A DNA stretch of 64,000 nucleotides, taken from contig CM072525.1 of the NCBI GenBank assembly GCA_036898135.1, forward strand, positions 52,930,799 to 52,994,798, written 5' to 3'. Positions 24,326 to 34,554 of this stretch are shown here, in pieces. Each line of letters begins with the position of its first letter. Within the stretch, counting starts at the first letter, position 1. Origin of the DNA: Oncomelania hupensis. Its lineage: Eukaryota > Mollusca > Gastropoda > Littorinimorpha > Pomatiopsidae. The position numbers and the translations under genes are program-made. The notes under the pieces were generated by a model that saw nothing but the letters and a program-made list of their open reading frames with translations, was not told the DNA's origin and made no database searches.

Positions 24326-24699
24326 GTTCCTGAATGCCTGGAAGCTTGCTTATGAATGGGTTAGCGTGATGTGTCCGTGGAAATAAACGTGTGCGTGATT
24401 TTACTGGTAAAGAAAAGATTAATTTATTGCGCAGTGTTAATGTGATAAATGTGAAATTGTACGTTACGTGTAATGGTGTATGTAGTATTGTCGTTGTTTA
24501 TGTAATCGTCACACAACACACCAAGATTCCTTGTGATTTACGCGGACAGTAACTACATCTACTATATCTTGAATCTCCAAATATTTTCACAATAAATATT
24601 GTTGCTGAGTGGTAATTGTAATGTCATATGAATTCTTGCTTCCACCATGAACATTGGTTGCGCTATAGCGTGATAGCATCTCCTCCCTTCGCGCATTTT

Positions 24700-24836
24700 T
24701 AACGCCACAACCTTCTTTCCCCCGTAAGGGTGCAAGGGGTTCCAGTATAAATAGTATCACCACTTTCTGGAAATTTCGTGCTTTAAATTCCCACTGTCGC
24801 TGTCTTTCTCTTTTGTTCTTTCTCATTCCTACTAAA
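24700..24836 (+). mobile_element. Repeat Z promoter-like segment
   Basis: Shares CAGTATAAATAGTATC, GGAAATTT and GTGCTTTAAATTCCCACTGT with the reverse complement of 46300-46440. TATAAATAG is a TATA-box-like sequence. The segment ends where LINE-Y coding sequence begins. Confidence 0.55.
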
Positions 24837-26805
24837 ACCCTGGTTTGATAATGAATGTAAAAAACTTCAGCAAGCCCGTAAAAAAGCTTTAAGAATGATG
24901 TATCTGCATCCAAGCTCTGAAAATAAACAGACCCACCAACGTTTGCGAGCGCAATGCCGACAGCTCTTGAAAAGTAAGAGAAGAGAATCGTGGAGAGGTT
25001 TCTGCTCCACGCTAAATTCGCAAGCGAAATTGTTGAAGGTTTGGAAAGTGGTCCGCAAACTCAAAAATAAAAGTAACAAACAGGTGAGCCCATGCCTTAC
25101 TGTGCAGTGGGACGTAATCAGAGAAAAAAAAAAAAGCTGATCTTTTGGCCTCTTCTTTTGCTGCAAATTCTTCCTCTGAAAATTATTCTGTCTCTTTTCA
25201 AACAATTAAAACATGTAAAGAAAAACAACGGTAAAATTTTACCTCTGATAATTCTGAAGACTACAACATTTCGTTCTCATTAGTCGAGCTTGATGATGCA
25301 ATTAACAAAAGTGCAGATTCAGCAGTTGGACCGGATGATGTGCATTATCAATTTCTACGACATTTAACAAGGTACTCACGATCTCAACTGCTGGACATCT
25401 TCACTGGCACCTTTCCTTCCTCTTGGAGAAAGGCCATTATTGTACCCATTCCTAAACCTTGCAAAGACCATACTAATCCAACAAACTACAGACCAATAGC
25501 CTTAAAATCCTGCTTATGCAAGAACCTGGAAGGAATGGTTTATTCCCGTTTACTGTGGTATCTGGAAACAAATAATATATTATCCAACACTCAGTGTGGC
25601 TTTCGAAGTGGTCGAAGTACTGTTGACCACCTGGTGCGACTGGAGACGTTTATCCGTAACGCGTTCGTCCAGGGTGAACACGTCGTAGCCATCATGTTTG
25701 TTTTGGAAAAAGCCTATGATACCACATGGAAATATGGCATTCCTTCAGAGTTACAAGAAATGGGTTTGAAGGGACATTTACCTCTGTTTATATCCAATTT
25801 TCTAACGGACAGAATTTTTCAGGTTAAGGTTGGAGGGTCTTTATCAGATATGAGGGAACAGGAGATGGGGGTGCCTCAGGGTAGTTTCTTGTCTCCCTTG
25901 CTGTTTAATATTAAAATAAATAATATTGTTAGTTCTGTTAAACGGGGAATCGACAATTCTTTGTTTGTTGACGATTTCGCATTAATAGCCAAAGGTAAAA
26001 CCTTGGCATCTGCAGAACGTCAGATACAGTTATGTGTCAATGCCGTTCAAGACTGGGTTTTACAAAATGGTTTCACATTTTCTGGAGCAAAAACTGAATG
26101 TTTTCACTTTTCCAAGCACCGGGGAATTATTCAAGATCCTAATATTACCCTCAAAAAAACTCCAATAAAGACGGTCCAACAAGTCAAATTTGTGGGTGTT
26201 ATTTTTGACCAAAGGCTATCATTCCTTCCTCATCTGAAAGATTTGAAAACATTGTCAACAGGCCTGCAACTTGCTCAAGGTTATCAGTGGTACAGACTGG
26301 GGAGCTGACAAGAAAACTTTATTGCTGTTATATCGTTCTTTAATTAGATCCAAGTTAGATTATGGTTGCATTGTTTATGGTTCTGCTAGAAAATCTTATC
26401 TTAAAATGTTAGATCCAGTTGCTCATCAGGCATTACGCATTGCTTTGGGTGCTTTTTCGCACCTCACCTTGTGAAAGCCTTTACGTGGAAGCTAACGAAC
26501 CCCCGCTGGAGCTGAGACGTACAAAATTGTCACTGAATTACTATTTAAAATTAAAAACTGATCCCATGAACCCCGCCTATGACTGTGCTTTCAACCCAGA
26601 TTTTGTTCAGAAATTTGAAGCCAAACCTAACACAATTCCTCCGTTTGGCATCAGAATGCAGGCTCATTTGGAAAAAGCAGGCATTGATGTTGCTTCCATC
26701 AACGATGATGAGCTTAGGACTGAAGTTTCTCCATGAAAATTATGTATCCCAAACATTAATTGGCAATTGTCCGCTTTCCTCAAAAACAATACATCTGAAA
26801 CCGTC
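24837..26805 (+). pseudogene. LINE-Y ORF2: linker and reverse transcriptase
   Basis: The linker reads WFDNECKKLQQARKKALRMM and SKRRESWRGFCSTLNSQ. After broken frames from 25100, the reverse transcriptase frame is open at 25280-26308: WRKAIIVPIPKP, NYRPIALKSCLCKNLEGM, FRSGRSTVDHLVRLETFIRN, MGVPQGSFLSPLLFN and FVDDFALIAKGKTL. The first catalytic motif reads MFVLEKAYD, where the family (and the 3.5-kb copy) has MFDLEKAY, so one catalytic aspartate is lost. Frames change near 26275 and 26440. The thumb region then reads YRSLIRSKLDYGCIVYGSA. This copy is inactive. Confidence 0.85.
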
Positions 26806-26821
26806 TATAACCAGCTCTATT

Positions 26822-27015
26822 GTTGTTTGTAGATTATAGTCACACGACACTTTCGCATATAGGTGACTACTGGACCGATTTATACTGACACCAGCGGGCC
26901 AGTTGTTGGTAAAGGGGAAAATAATATGATCACACGTTGACCAATCCGGGATTCGAACCAGCGACCTTTCGGTTACTAGCAAGACGCTCTTACCAACTGA
27001 GCTACCCGGCCCCTC
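26822..27015 (-). mobile_element. tRNA-derived SINE inserted in LINE-Y
   Basis: The minus strand begins with a tRNA-like head: GGGTAGCTCAGTTGGTAAGA (A box) and CGCTGGTTCGAATCCCGG (B box). An unrelated body of about 120 bases follows, ending CTATAATCTACAAACAAC. TAACCAGCTCTATT occurs at 26808-26821 and 27016-27029, a 14-bp target duplication. Removing the insert rejoins the LINE-Y sequence. The head resembles a tRNA gene, but the body and duplication show that it is a retroposon rather than a functional tRNA. Confidence 0.85.
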
Positions 27016-27029
27016 TAACCAGCTCTATT

Positions 27030-28076
27030 AAGAACAGTGTGCTTTATATACAGGATATAAAAAACATTTTACAGATGGGTCAAAGAAAGGCGACACAGTT
27101 GCTGCTGCGTCGGTCTCTGGGAGACATCTAGACCAGCCTTTGCAACAGCGTCTACCTGATTTTTCTGTTTATACAGCTGAGCTCAAGGCAATTCATCTAG
27201 CTCTAAAACAGGTTTATCAATCCAAAAGAACCTCATTTTTAATCATGTCTGATTCACTGTCAGCACTCCAGGCTCTTTTCACGAGAAAGATATCACACCC
27301 TTTTCTGGCAGAGATCCATGACCTCCATACACAACTTGTTTCTGAGGGTAAAAAGATAGTTTTTATGTGGGTCTCTGTGACGCTCTGCATCTCGATTTCC
27401 CTCCCGAGATTTTCCAGTTTGTGCCCTACTCTGACCTACGTTGTATGACTGGATCTTATTGTAAACGATTGTGGCAGACTGACTGGTCTAACCATATCAA
27501 CAACAATTTATTTCAATTTCTTCCCGATTTGTCAGCTTCTTTGCCTAACTCGCAAAGAAGAAACAGTTTTGTCTCGCCTTCATATTGGGCATACTTATGT
27601 AAGCCACAGTTTTCTGTTAAAAGGAGAAGAACCACCATGGTGCTTTGCATGTGATAAATTCCTTTTCTGTTCGCCATTTCATGTCTGAATGTGCTGACCT
27701 GCTTGATAAAAGAGAAACATATTTTGGTTCAATACCTTTCAAAGAGATTTTTAAAATATGCAATGGTCAACACTTGTTTCAATTTTTACATGATGTTGGT
27801 TTGTTTTATTGCATATAAACCATGTTGTTTTGTTTTGGATTTTATTGGTAAGACCGAATTTAGTGTTTTGATTAGGAAAGAGAACGTATTAACACATCAG
27901 TTTTAAAGAAGACTTTTCAAGAGGTGTCAGGTGAAAGTTTGTTTGAGTATTTTAGAGTAACAGGTATATTTTCTAAGATTTGAACCACTTTATACAGTTT
28001 AAGTTAACGTCTCTCTGGTCCTGATTTGGCTCGGAAGAATCCGCTGGACCTAAAGCAATAATCATGTAATGTAATT
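27030..28076 (+). pseudogene. LINE-Y RNase H, zinc tail and 3' UTR
   Basis: Continues the copy after the SINE: TDGSKKGDTVAA-type start in a shifted frame, then LPDFSVYTAELKAIHLALKQ, FLIMSDSLSALQALF and a broken end of RNase H near 27365. About 60 bases covering the WVPGHNG region are deleted compared with the 6-kb copy. The Cys tail is frameshifted near 27600. The 3' UTR ends in ATCATGTAATGTAAT at 28076. Confidence 0.8.
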
Positions 28077-28296
28077 ATCAATCTACTATACTATCTTCTT
28101 TTTTGCTAGACCAGTCACCTACCTTTTTTCTTGAATATTCTTCCGGGACAAGACTCCTTATTTGTGTATGAGGTCTGTTGGATCAGCTTGGAAATATTGG
28201 GCGCTTTCTGCCAAAGGGTCACTATGATGTTATTATTTTGCAATGTAGGCATTTTATATGTATGTGTTTTGTTGATATTGTATAATGATGTTTGTA
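28077..28296 (+). mobile_element. Repeat Z, left part (split by Penelope)
   Basis: Matches Z (CTATACTATCTTCTT, GGGACAAGACTCCTTATTTG, TGTTGGATCAGCTTGG). It ends in TAATGATGTTTGTA, which is repeated at 29223 after the Penelope insertion. Confidence 0.65.
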
Positions 28297-29222
28297 ATCG
28301 CAGAAGAAAGAAAATTTAAGCCAAACAAGTCGTATACAAGTTTCCAAATTTTCGCCTTTATTACTACCAGGCTTTCTCAGGGTTAAACGTTACAGCATAC
28401 AATGAATCACACACAGTTCAAAAAAGGTTCATCTTAGCACTGATGTGAAAACATCTCAGCAATACAACTAAATGACTTCCCAAGGCCTCTTCTTCACCCC
28501 AAAACCACACATACTCACACATCTCACACCCACACCAGTCCATCAATAGCACCACCCCACCCACCCACCCACCCACCCACACACCAACAGGGATGTACAT
28601 ATATAGGAAAATACCAAGTTACGTCTACACAGGTTTCCCGAGTAATAGGACCCACTTTCCTCTCTCCTCCACTTCTACTCTCCCCCTCTCTCTCTCTCCC
28701 TCCCTCCCATACCCCCTTACCCAAGCTCCCCCTCCCCCTCACTTAAGAGTCCCCTCTCCTCACTCTCTTCCTCTCTCTAATGTGGCTGTCTCCACACTCC
28801 GCATCAGCTATCCAGTGTATTGAGTCCCAAGGGCCACAGTGTTTTCAATTTGCTGCGCCAGAAGTCTTCTCTTTTCAGCTTATCCTCAAGTTTATCGCCA
28901 TACACTTTTTCAATAATTAAAACCTTCGTGTTGCTGAGGCTGTGAGAAGGTTTATTAAAATGTTCTGTCACGGGTGTTCCCGAGTTGGCAAGGATATCTT
29001 GTTTGTGTTTATAAAATCGTTGTATGAGGGTAGTCTTGGTTTGTCCTATGTATTGACTACACTGGCAGATATTGCAGTACAGGAGGTAGATGAGGTTCTT
29101 TGACTGGCAAGTGACATGATGTCGGATGTGGAATAATTCCCCCGTTTGGTCATTCTTAAAAGTTGTGTTTTCTTCAATGTTAGTCTTACAAAGATTACAG
29201 TTGTACTCGCATTTAAAACATT
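28297..29222 (-). mobile_element. Penelope-like element, 5'-truncated, nested in Z
   Basis: A 926-bp insertion flanked by a 14-bp duplication TAATGATGTTTGTA (28283-28296 and 29223-29236). The minus strand carries a GIY-YIG endonuclease end and a C+T/G+A-rich 3' region with (CCCA)n-like sequence near 28555-28580. Penelope elements carry a reverse transcriptase followed by GIY-YIG; only the latter survives. Confidence 0.8.
28804..29220 (-). CDS. GIY-YIG endonuclease C-terminus of Penelope-like ORF, partial
   Basis: The frame is open for 138 codons to the stop at 28804-28806 but lacks a start codon because of truncation. It contains a cysteine cluster (CFKCEYNCNLCKTN and HHVTCQ), NLIYLLYCNICQCSQYIGQT, where LIY and YIG correspond to the GIY and YIG motifs, RFYKHKQDI with the conserved Arg and His, VTEHFNKPSHSL, EK and FWRSKLKTLWPLGLN. 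This order is the canonical Penelope endonuclease module. The residues appear intact. The reverse transcriptase part is missing. Confidence 0.85.
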   Translation of the reverse strand, partial: CFKCEYNCNLCKTNIEENTTFKNDQTGELFHIRHHVTCQSKNLIYLLYCNICQCSQYIGQTKTTLIQRFYKHKQDILANSGTPVTEHFNKPSHSLSNTKVLIIEKVYGDKLEDKLKREDFWRSKLKTLWPLGLNTLDS

Positions 29223-29474
29223 TAATGATGTTTGTATTCTATTTTGTTTTTATAAACGGGGAGTCGATAAATTAGTGTATAGCCTCAGCGTCCCCTGCGT
29301 GGGATGTCTTTATTATAAAGTGACCGGCTGGTAGATTGCCTTCAGTGTTACCACTAGGGTTGTTTCGGCAGATCTTTTATGCGGATCAGGGGTGAGTCCT
29401 CTTTCACTTCTCTGGTCCTGATTTGGCTCGGAAGGGGTCCGCTGGACCTAAAGCAATAACCATGTAATGTAATG
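29223..29474 (+). mobile_element. Repeat Z, right part with shared tail
   Basis: Resumes Z after Penelope (GATGTCTTTATTATAAAGTG, GATCTTTTATGCGGATCAGG) and ends with the LINE-Y-type tail CAATAACCATGTAATGTAATG. Confidence 0.65.
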
Positions 29475-30174
29475 TACAACCTTCTATCGAAGCAAGCCAA
29501 TAATTAGATGGACAGTAACACAACTCATTGTGGGCCCAAATTATAACGTTAAGTCAGAATTAGCGTTTTAGTTTTCCTATTTTAATTGTTTCCTACATAA
29601 TTTGTCACTGATCTTTAGTTTAATTCTCCTAAACATGACATGATGATGTATGTAATATACATTGAATTGTGATCTAAAATTATCCAGTCATAAACTCATC
29701 TCATTAGGAGAAAGCCATTTTTAAAAAAAGAAAAAAAAGGTGAGTATGCTAAATATTTTATTATGTTCAAAACATATTGCACGTTATCCGTACGCGCTAG
29801 CGCGTATTTTTACGAATTTTCAACTTCAAATACGACAATACGAGCAATTCCTTAAGAATATGCATTTTCGGGGGAGTACCCAAAACATTTTTTGTTCGCA
29901 ATGCTTTTATATTATGTTCCGATCTGCTATTTCCTTTACTTGCTGACCATAGAGCGCATGCGCGAAAGTGAAATCTCGTGCGTGAGAGGCAGTGCGAGAC
30001 TTTGTATCCACCATTGTGGAAGCTGCTAAACATGCCATGTGTTTAATTTGGCTAGCAAAGCCAGTATCTACGTAGAAAAGAGGCGTTTCGCTGCCGATCT
30101 GTCTACGAAGCAAAGCTAGCATGCTAGCTTTACTTTGCGAGCCTGCGCGGGAGTTGCTATTTCTGTCTAACCAG
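29475..30174. other. Unassigned stretch, CpG-bearing at its right end
   Basis: No gene up to about 29940. From 29950 onward the DNA is richer in CpG (GCGCATGCGCGAAAGTG), and it holds the palindromic AGCTAGCATGCTAGCT near 30115, upstream of the BED-like reading frame. It could be the 5' region of that transposon or host gene. Confidence 0.35.
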
Positions 30175-30405
30175 ATGGCGTCCACGTCTAACTATCTAAC
30201 AAGAAAGTGTTTACACGAGAGTAACGATGAGAACGAGTCTGAAGAAAAGCGGGGTAAGGTTGCAAGTAAGCAAAAAGCGCGACATTTCTTACGCGAATAC
30301 CGTGAACGTTTTCGAGGAATAATCGAATCTTCGAAAGGAGTTCATTATGCTCACTGCAACACGTGCAACAAAAAGTTCAGCATACCTAGAACGTTCCATC
30401 AATAG
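30175..30405 (+). pseudogene. N-terminal fragment of a BED/hAT-type zinc-finger protein
   Basis: From an ATG at 30175 (context CCAGATGGCG) it reads MASTSNYLTRKCLHESNDEN, an acidic/basic stretch, FLREYRERFRGIIESSKGVH and YAHCNTCNKKFSI. A Y-(K/R)-x-x-F, W/G-I pattern followed by CxxC is the start of the zinc finger in hAT-transposase-like and related domesticated proteins. The finger is cut before its His residues, where RTE-X sequence starts. An earlier in-frame ATG at 30121 also exists. Function cannot be inferred further. Confidence 0.4.
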
Positions 30406-30407
30406 TG

Positions 30408-30860
30408 GTCCAGCTCGTGGGCCGGTTCTTCCAATTTTCCTTCTGCAGTTAGGGTCCTGACATTCCAGGTTCCTATGACGATGTTGTTTCTCGTGCGGAT
30501 CTTGCTAAATTATCCATCAGTAGCATACTTATCACCTCCGTCCTGGTGGCCAACGGAAGGCGCGGTCCTTGTTGAGCCGGGCGACGACCGATCCGGTATG
30601 GAAATAGTGGATAGTTCCATCATGTGTCTTGGGCAAAAAAGACCTGGCGGTGCCCAATCCTCTCCAGGCTGTTGGCCACAGCCAAAATCCACGAATACAG
30701 TGTGGCTTGCCTTGGCCCTGAGCACGTGGTCGTTGAACATGTAGTAACATGAGGTTCCTCCGCCCTGGCCGGTGACTTCTGTGAAGAAGACTTTCACCCA
30801 GTGATGCCGTGTTAACACCACCCCATCCCTGTTAGTCGCCTCTTACGACATGCCGGGAAA
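30408..30860 (-). mobile_element. RTE-X LINE 5' end with start of endonuclease domain
   Basis: On the minus strand a 5' UTR-like stretch begins CATGTCGTAAGAGGCGACTA and leads, after about 320 bases, to NNIVIGTWNVRTLTAEGKLE. IGTWNVRTL is the conserved start of the APE-type endonuclease in RTE-group LINEs. The element is cut at about 30408. The two FANCI-containing units lie directly upstream on the same strand. Confidence 0.65.
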
Positions 30861-30874
30861 CGTTGGGTCTATTC

Positions 30875-31300
30875 TTGAACATTTTGAGAAGAATTTTGCT
30901 GCCACGTTCACATGCAGACTGGTTGGGTGTCATGTGCCCTGCAACCACAGTTTCCAGTTTTCCAAAGACCAGGCGCGGTCCAAAACTGTCCATCAGCAGG
31001 CAGCCTAACTGCACCAAACCTTGCACTACATGCTCTTAGCCTGATGAACTGCTGGAAACCGTTTCTTGAATTATTTCTTGAATATTGCGCTGTTCTGGGA
31101 AGTTCTCTCTCACCCAGTAACACTGTTCATGTCTGTGTTGGTCCCGGAAACTCCGCAGAATGGTGGACCTTAGGAAATCCAAAATCTGTTCATTTATGAC
31201 ATTCATGCCTGCAAAAGAGAGAGCCAGGTCCAAGTTGAAGGGTGACAGCACTTTGGAAACACATGAGTGTTGCCATGTCTTCAGGTAGGCCTACTTGCTC
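30875..31300 (-). pseudogene. FANCI: FANCI-derived segment, copy 2
   Basis: The same part of FANCI as copy 3. The Trp codon in the GWEHVVQGLVQLG motif is replaced by a stop (TAA, plus-strand TTA at 31036-31038), and GGCCTA is inserted near 31288. It continues into the RTE-X 5' end. Confidence 0.8.
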
Positions 31301-31489
31301 AATGCTCATTGCGCATCAAAGAAGTTAGATTGTTCTGGGTTCAGTGTGGGTTTAGGTCTTTTCTCCTATTCCCTTCTTCCCTGGGTGGTTATCCCCAACG
31401 TCTGCCATATCGCCAATGGTGGGTGTGAATCACCACCCCATCACCCCTGTTAGTCGCCTCTTACGACACGCCGGGAAACGTTGGGTCTA

Positions 31490-31925
31490 TTCTTGAACAT
31501 TTTGAGAAGAATTTTGCTGCCACGTTCACATGCAGACTGGTTGGGTGTCATGTGCTCTGCAATCACAGTTTCCAGTTTTCCAAAGACCAGGCGCGGTCCA
31601 AAACTGTCCATCAGCAGGAAGCCTAACTGCACCAAACCTTGCACTACATGCTCCCAGCCTGATGAACTGCTGGAAACCGTTTCTTGAATTATTTCTTGAA
31701 TATTGCGCTGTACTGGGAAGTTCTCTCTCACCCAGTATGACTGTTCATGTCTGTGTTGGTCACGGAAACTCCGCAGAATGGTGGACCTTAGGAAATCCCA
31801 TATCTGTTTATTCATGACATTCATGCCTGCAAGAGAGAGAGCCAGAGCCAAGTTGAAGGGTGACAGCACTTTGGAAACACATGAGTGTTGCCATGTCTTC
31901 AGGTACTTGCTCAATGCTCATTGCT
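31490..31925 (-). pseudogene. FANCI: FANCI-derived segment, copy 3, frame open
   Basis: The minus frame from 31914 is open for 154 codons: LSPFNLALALS, a FLRSTILRSFRDQ-like helix, GWEHVVQGLVQLGFLLMDS and MTPNQSACERGSKILLKMF. FANCI matches end there; the frame then enters repeat sequence (NVSRRVVRGD) and stops at 31450. FANCI normally exceeds 1,200 residues, so this is about a tenth of the protein. It has no intron, promoter or C-terminus and no reason to be a functional gene. The open frame could reflect recent origin or chance. Confidence 0.8.
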
Positions 31926-32139
31926 CATCAAAGAAGTTAGATTGTTCTGGGGGTTCAGTGTGGGTTTAGGTCCTTCCCTCCTACCCCCTTCTTCCCTGGG
32001 TGGTTATCCCCCACGTCTGCCATATCTCCAATGGTGGGTGTGAATGTTACACTCCAAAAGTTCATTTGTTCATTAAACTGTGTGTATTATAGTAACCAGT
32101 AATCTACCAAGCCCCTGCTGGAATCAGGCCAGGGTTCCC

Positions 32140-32305
32140 AGATCAGTACACCCCCTCCCCAGCCCCAGGTCTATGTTCTCCCAGGTCTATGTTCCCTCAA
32201 AAGGATTTCTGATCTATGTTTCCCCCCCCCCCCCAAATCTTTGTTACCCCCGGTCTATAAATTAATTGCATTGGTCTTTGTTCTTTAAGGTCTATATCCC
32301 CAAAG
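32140..32305. repeat. Degenerate GGTCTATGTTCCCCC repeat
   Basis: About five to six variants of CAGGTCTATGTTCCCCC, with unit length 17-35 bases and a C14 run. Confidence 0.6.
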
Positions 32306-32344
32306 GTTGGTGATCCCCTATATTACTATAGTCGTATCTCTCTA

Positions 32345-32438
32345 CACATTGAAATGTCACAATAAAATGTACACGTTGAAATGTCACAAAGAAATATACA
32401 CGCTGAAATGTCACAATGAAATGTACGTGTTGAAATTT
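32345..32438. repeat. 27-bp tandem repeat, about 3.5 units
   Basis: Units of GAAATGTCACAATAAAATGT plus ACACGTT with small variations. Confidence 0.85.
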
Positions 32439-33365
32439 CTGATTCTCCTCAAAAACATCCCACACGAAGTAATAATTCAGTTCTTGTTGTTCTTGTTGTT
32501 GTTTAAGTAGTTTACCGTGAAGATCTTCTCATCGAAATATACACTGTCTTCCAATATTAATGGAATATGCGAGTGTCTCTGGTAAAAGTAGGTTTATCCA
32601 CTCCGTTATTGGTTAATGAATTTGATGATATCGTGTTCATAGTTTTACTTTTTGCAGCAACCCTTTTTTCCCACTGGACGATGGGAGGGAGGAAAGTTCA
32701 GGCGAGGGGGTGAAGTTGGATCTGAAAAAAAAATAATTGTAATAATTTATTCATAAACTTATAATAATTGCAATAATGTATTCATAAAGTTGTAATAGTT
32801 TTAATTGTTCGTAAAGTTATTATAATTGTAATACATTATTCATAATGAGCTTCATAATTCAAAATCTGTCTCGGAATCGGATGCTTCCTATAGCTGTTTT
32901 CCACTCTAAGTAGCATTATGTGCAACCTCTGCCATACCAAGCACTTTATTCTAAAGGATGTGCACATCCATGCATACACTCACACACACACACGCACACA
33001 CATGCCAACACACACACAGCACTGAATTGGATATAAATGAAAAACAAAAACAAAAAACAGTATTTTGATAACCTACATACCACATATTTTCAAACATATA
33101 TATATACATCATTCACAACAGGGCTGTGAAGAATCAATTTACAAGTACATTTTTTTAAAGAATAAAATAGTAATAAGAATGAATTTGCCAAGACTATTAA
33201 ATGTTAATATTTTGCTTTGTAATTTGTGGCATTTAATCTTTGCTCACAATGTGGGTGTCTGAATGAAATGTTTGTTGCGTGATTGTAATAAGCTGACCTA
33301 ATTAGAGAAATACTTGAGAATGTAGGTCTGAAGTTTGAGGCTTTATAGTTGGATTCTAACGTTAC
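32439..33365. other. Unassigned A+T-rich stretch with (CA)n
   Basis: Imperfect ATAATTGTAATA-type repeats near 32725-32850 and a CACACACACG run near 32973-33018. No gene is recognised. Confidence 0.4.
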
Positions 33366-33489
33366 CTTTCCGAGTATCTCGAGGAGTTCCAGATCCGCCA
33401 TCAGTCGTTTTTCATGTTCAGAAAGTGATTTGATCAGATGTTCTTTGATAGCCGCTACTCCCAATAATCTGTTACGGTAATGTTCCAAT
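33366..33489 (-). CDS. Internal exon of an unidentified host gene
   Basis: On the minus strand CATTTTCAG precedes the exon and GTAACG follows it, a good acceptor and donor. The 124-base exon enters in phase 2 and leaves in phase 0. It encodes 41 residues: LEHYRNRLLGVAAIKEHLIK, then a basic/acidic helical stretch ending LELLEILGK. The composition fits an alpha-helical or coiled-coil protein. I do not recognise it. It could belong to the coiled-coil gene at 49.7-51.0 kb on the same strand, but about 16 kb of mobile DNA and another gene intervene. Confidence 0.5.
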
Positions 33490-33883
33490 CTGAAAATGAA
33501 AACAGACGTTTGGAATTGTGGTTATTCTTGGTTTTTCCTTTACGAACAAAGTTGGGGACCCCACAGAAACGAACGAGAATTACAGTGGAACCTCTCTACA
33601 ACGACCTTGAAAATGTTGACAAAAATCGGTCTTTTTAGAGGGGGGGGGGGTCTTTACAGAGGGGTAGAGAGTTTACCTTTTGCTACATCTTTTTCTGTTA
33701 TTAAAGAAATAAACTCAACTGTGTATTGTTTACAACACACCACACATACACTCAGTAAAACTGTTTGTGTACTGGATTAAGCACATTGCATTTAATAATA
33801 AAAATAGAAATAACGTTGGAAATCTCAAACTAAAGTCAATAAAGAACTATGTACATGTATGTATGATCTTCAAATTTAAAGTT

Positions 33884-34349
33884 TTAAAAAAAAAATGTAA
33901 ACAAAGAGGGTTGCGTTGCAGAGGAAAGGTTTTTGAGGCGGACTGCTTCAATGTCACTTTTCAATGACTGAATGGTGTCAACTAGTTCTGGGGCATGTTT
34001 GAGGGCAATTGTTGTTAGCTTTTGTGCATATAATGATGCCGTTTTGAAGTTGATGGTTTCTTCTTCTGCTTCTTCTTCACTATTGTCCTGATTAAGCTCT
34101 TGTGTAACATCCTGATCCATTGCCGCCTGGGAATTGGAAGGTGTGTCCAATTCCAAGTCAGCCGCAACTTGAATGTTGTCATCAATAGAGACATACTCCT
34201 CGTATGTCATGTCCCCAAGAAGACGCTGCTCACCAACATGAAGTTGCTCAGTGACCTCACATGCATATTGTGCAGCTGACAGCTCACTGTCACCTGATTA
34301 GAAAAATTATTAAAGATGATTGGTTGTTGAAATGTGGCCTTCATTGTCT

Positions 34350-34386
<37 letters not shown>

Positions 34387-34477
34387 GTAAGAGAGAGAAA
34401 AAAACTGCGAGAGAGAGAAAGAGAGCGCAACTGAGAGAGCGAGAACAACTGAGAGAGAGAGAGGGAGAAAAAGAACA

Positions 34478-34554
<77 letters not shown>

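Larger units (their letters stand above)
30810..32045 (-). repeat. Two 618-bp tandem units, each FANCI segment plus RTE-X 5' sequence
   Basis: Unit period is 618 bases (TTACGAC at 30843 and 31461). Read on the minus strand each unit has a spacer (CACACCCACCATTGGCGATA, CCACCCAGGGAAGAAGGG), a FANCI-derived segment, and GACCCAACGTTTCCCGG followed by GTCGTAAGAGGCGACTAACA. The last unit runs into the RTE-X endonuclease start. The spacer upstream of the first unit ends near 32045. Confidence 0.75.

Noticed and set aside
26938..27013. Functional tRNA gene
   Set aside because: The A and B boxes fit, but the sequence is the head of a SINE with its own body and a 14-bp target duplication.
32140..32440. 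CRISPR array
   Set aside because: The tandem units lack unique spacers and the sequence is from an animal genome.
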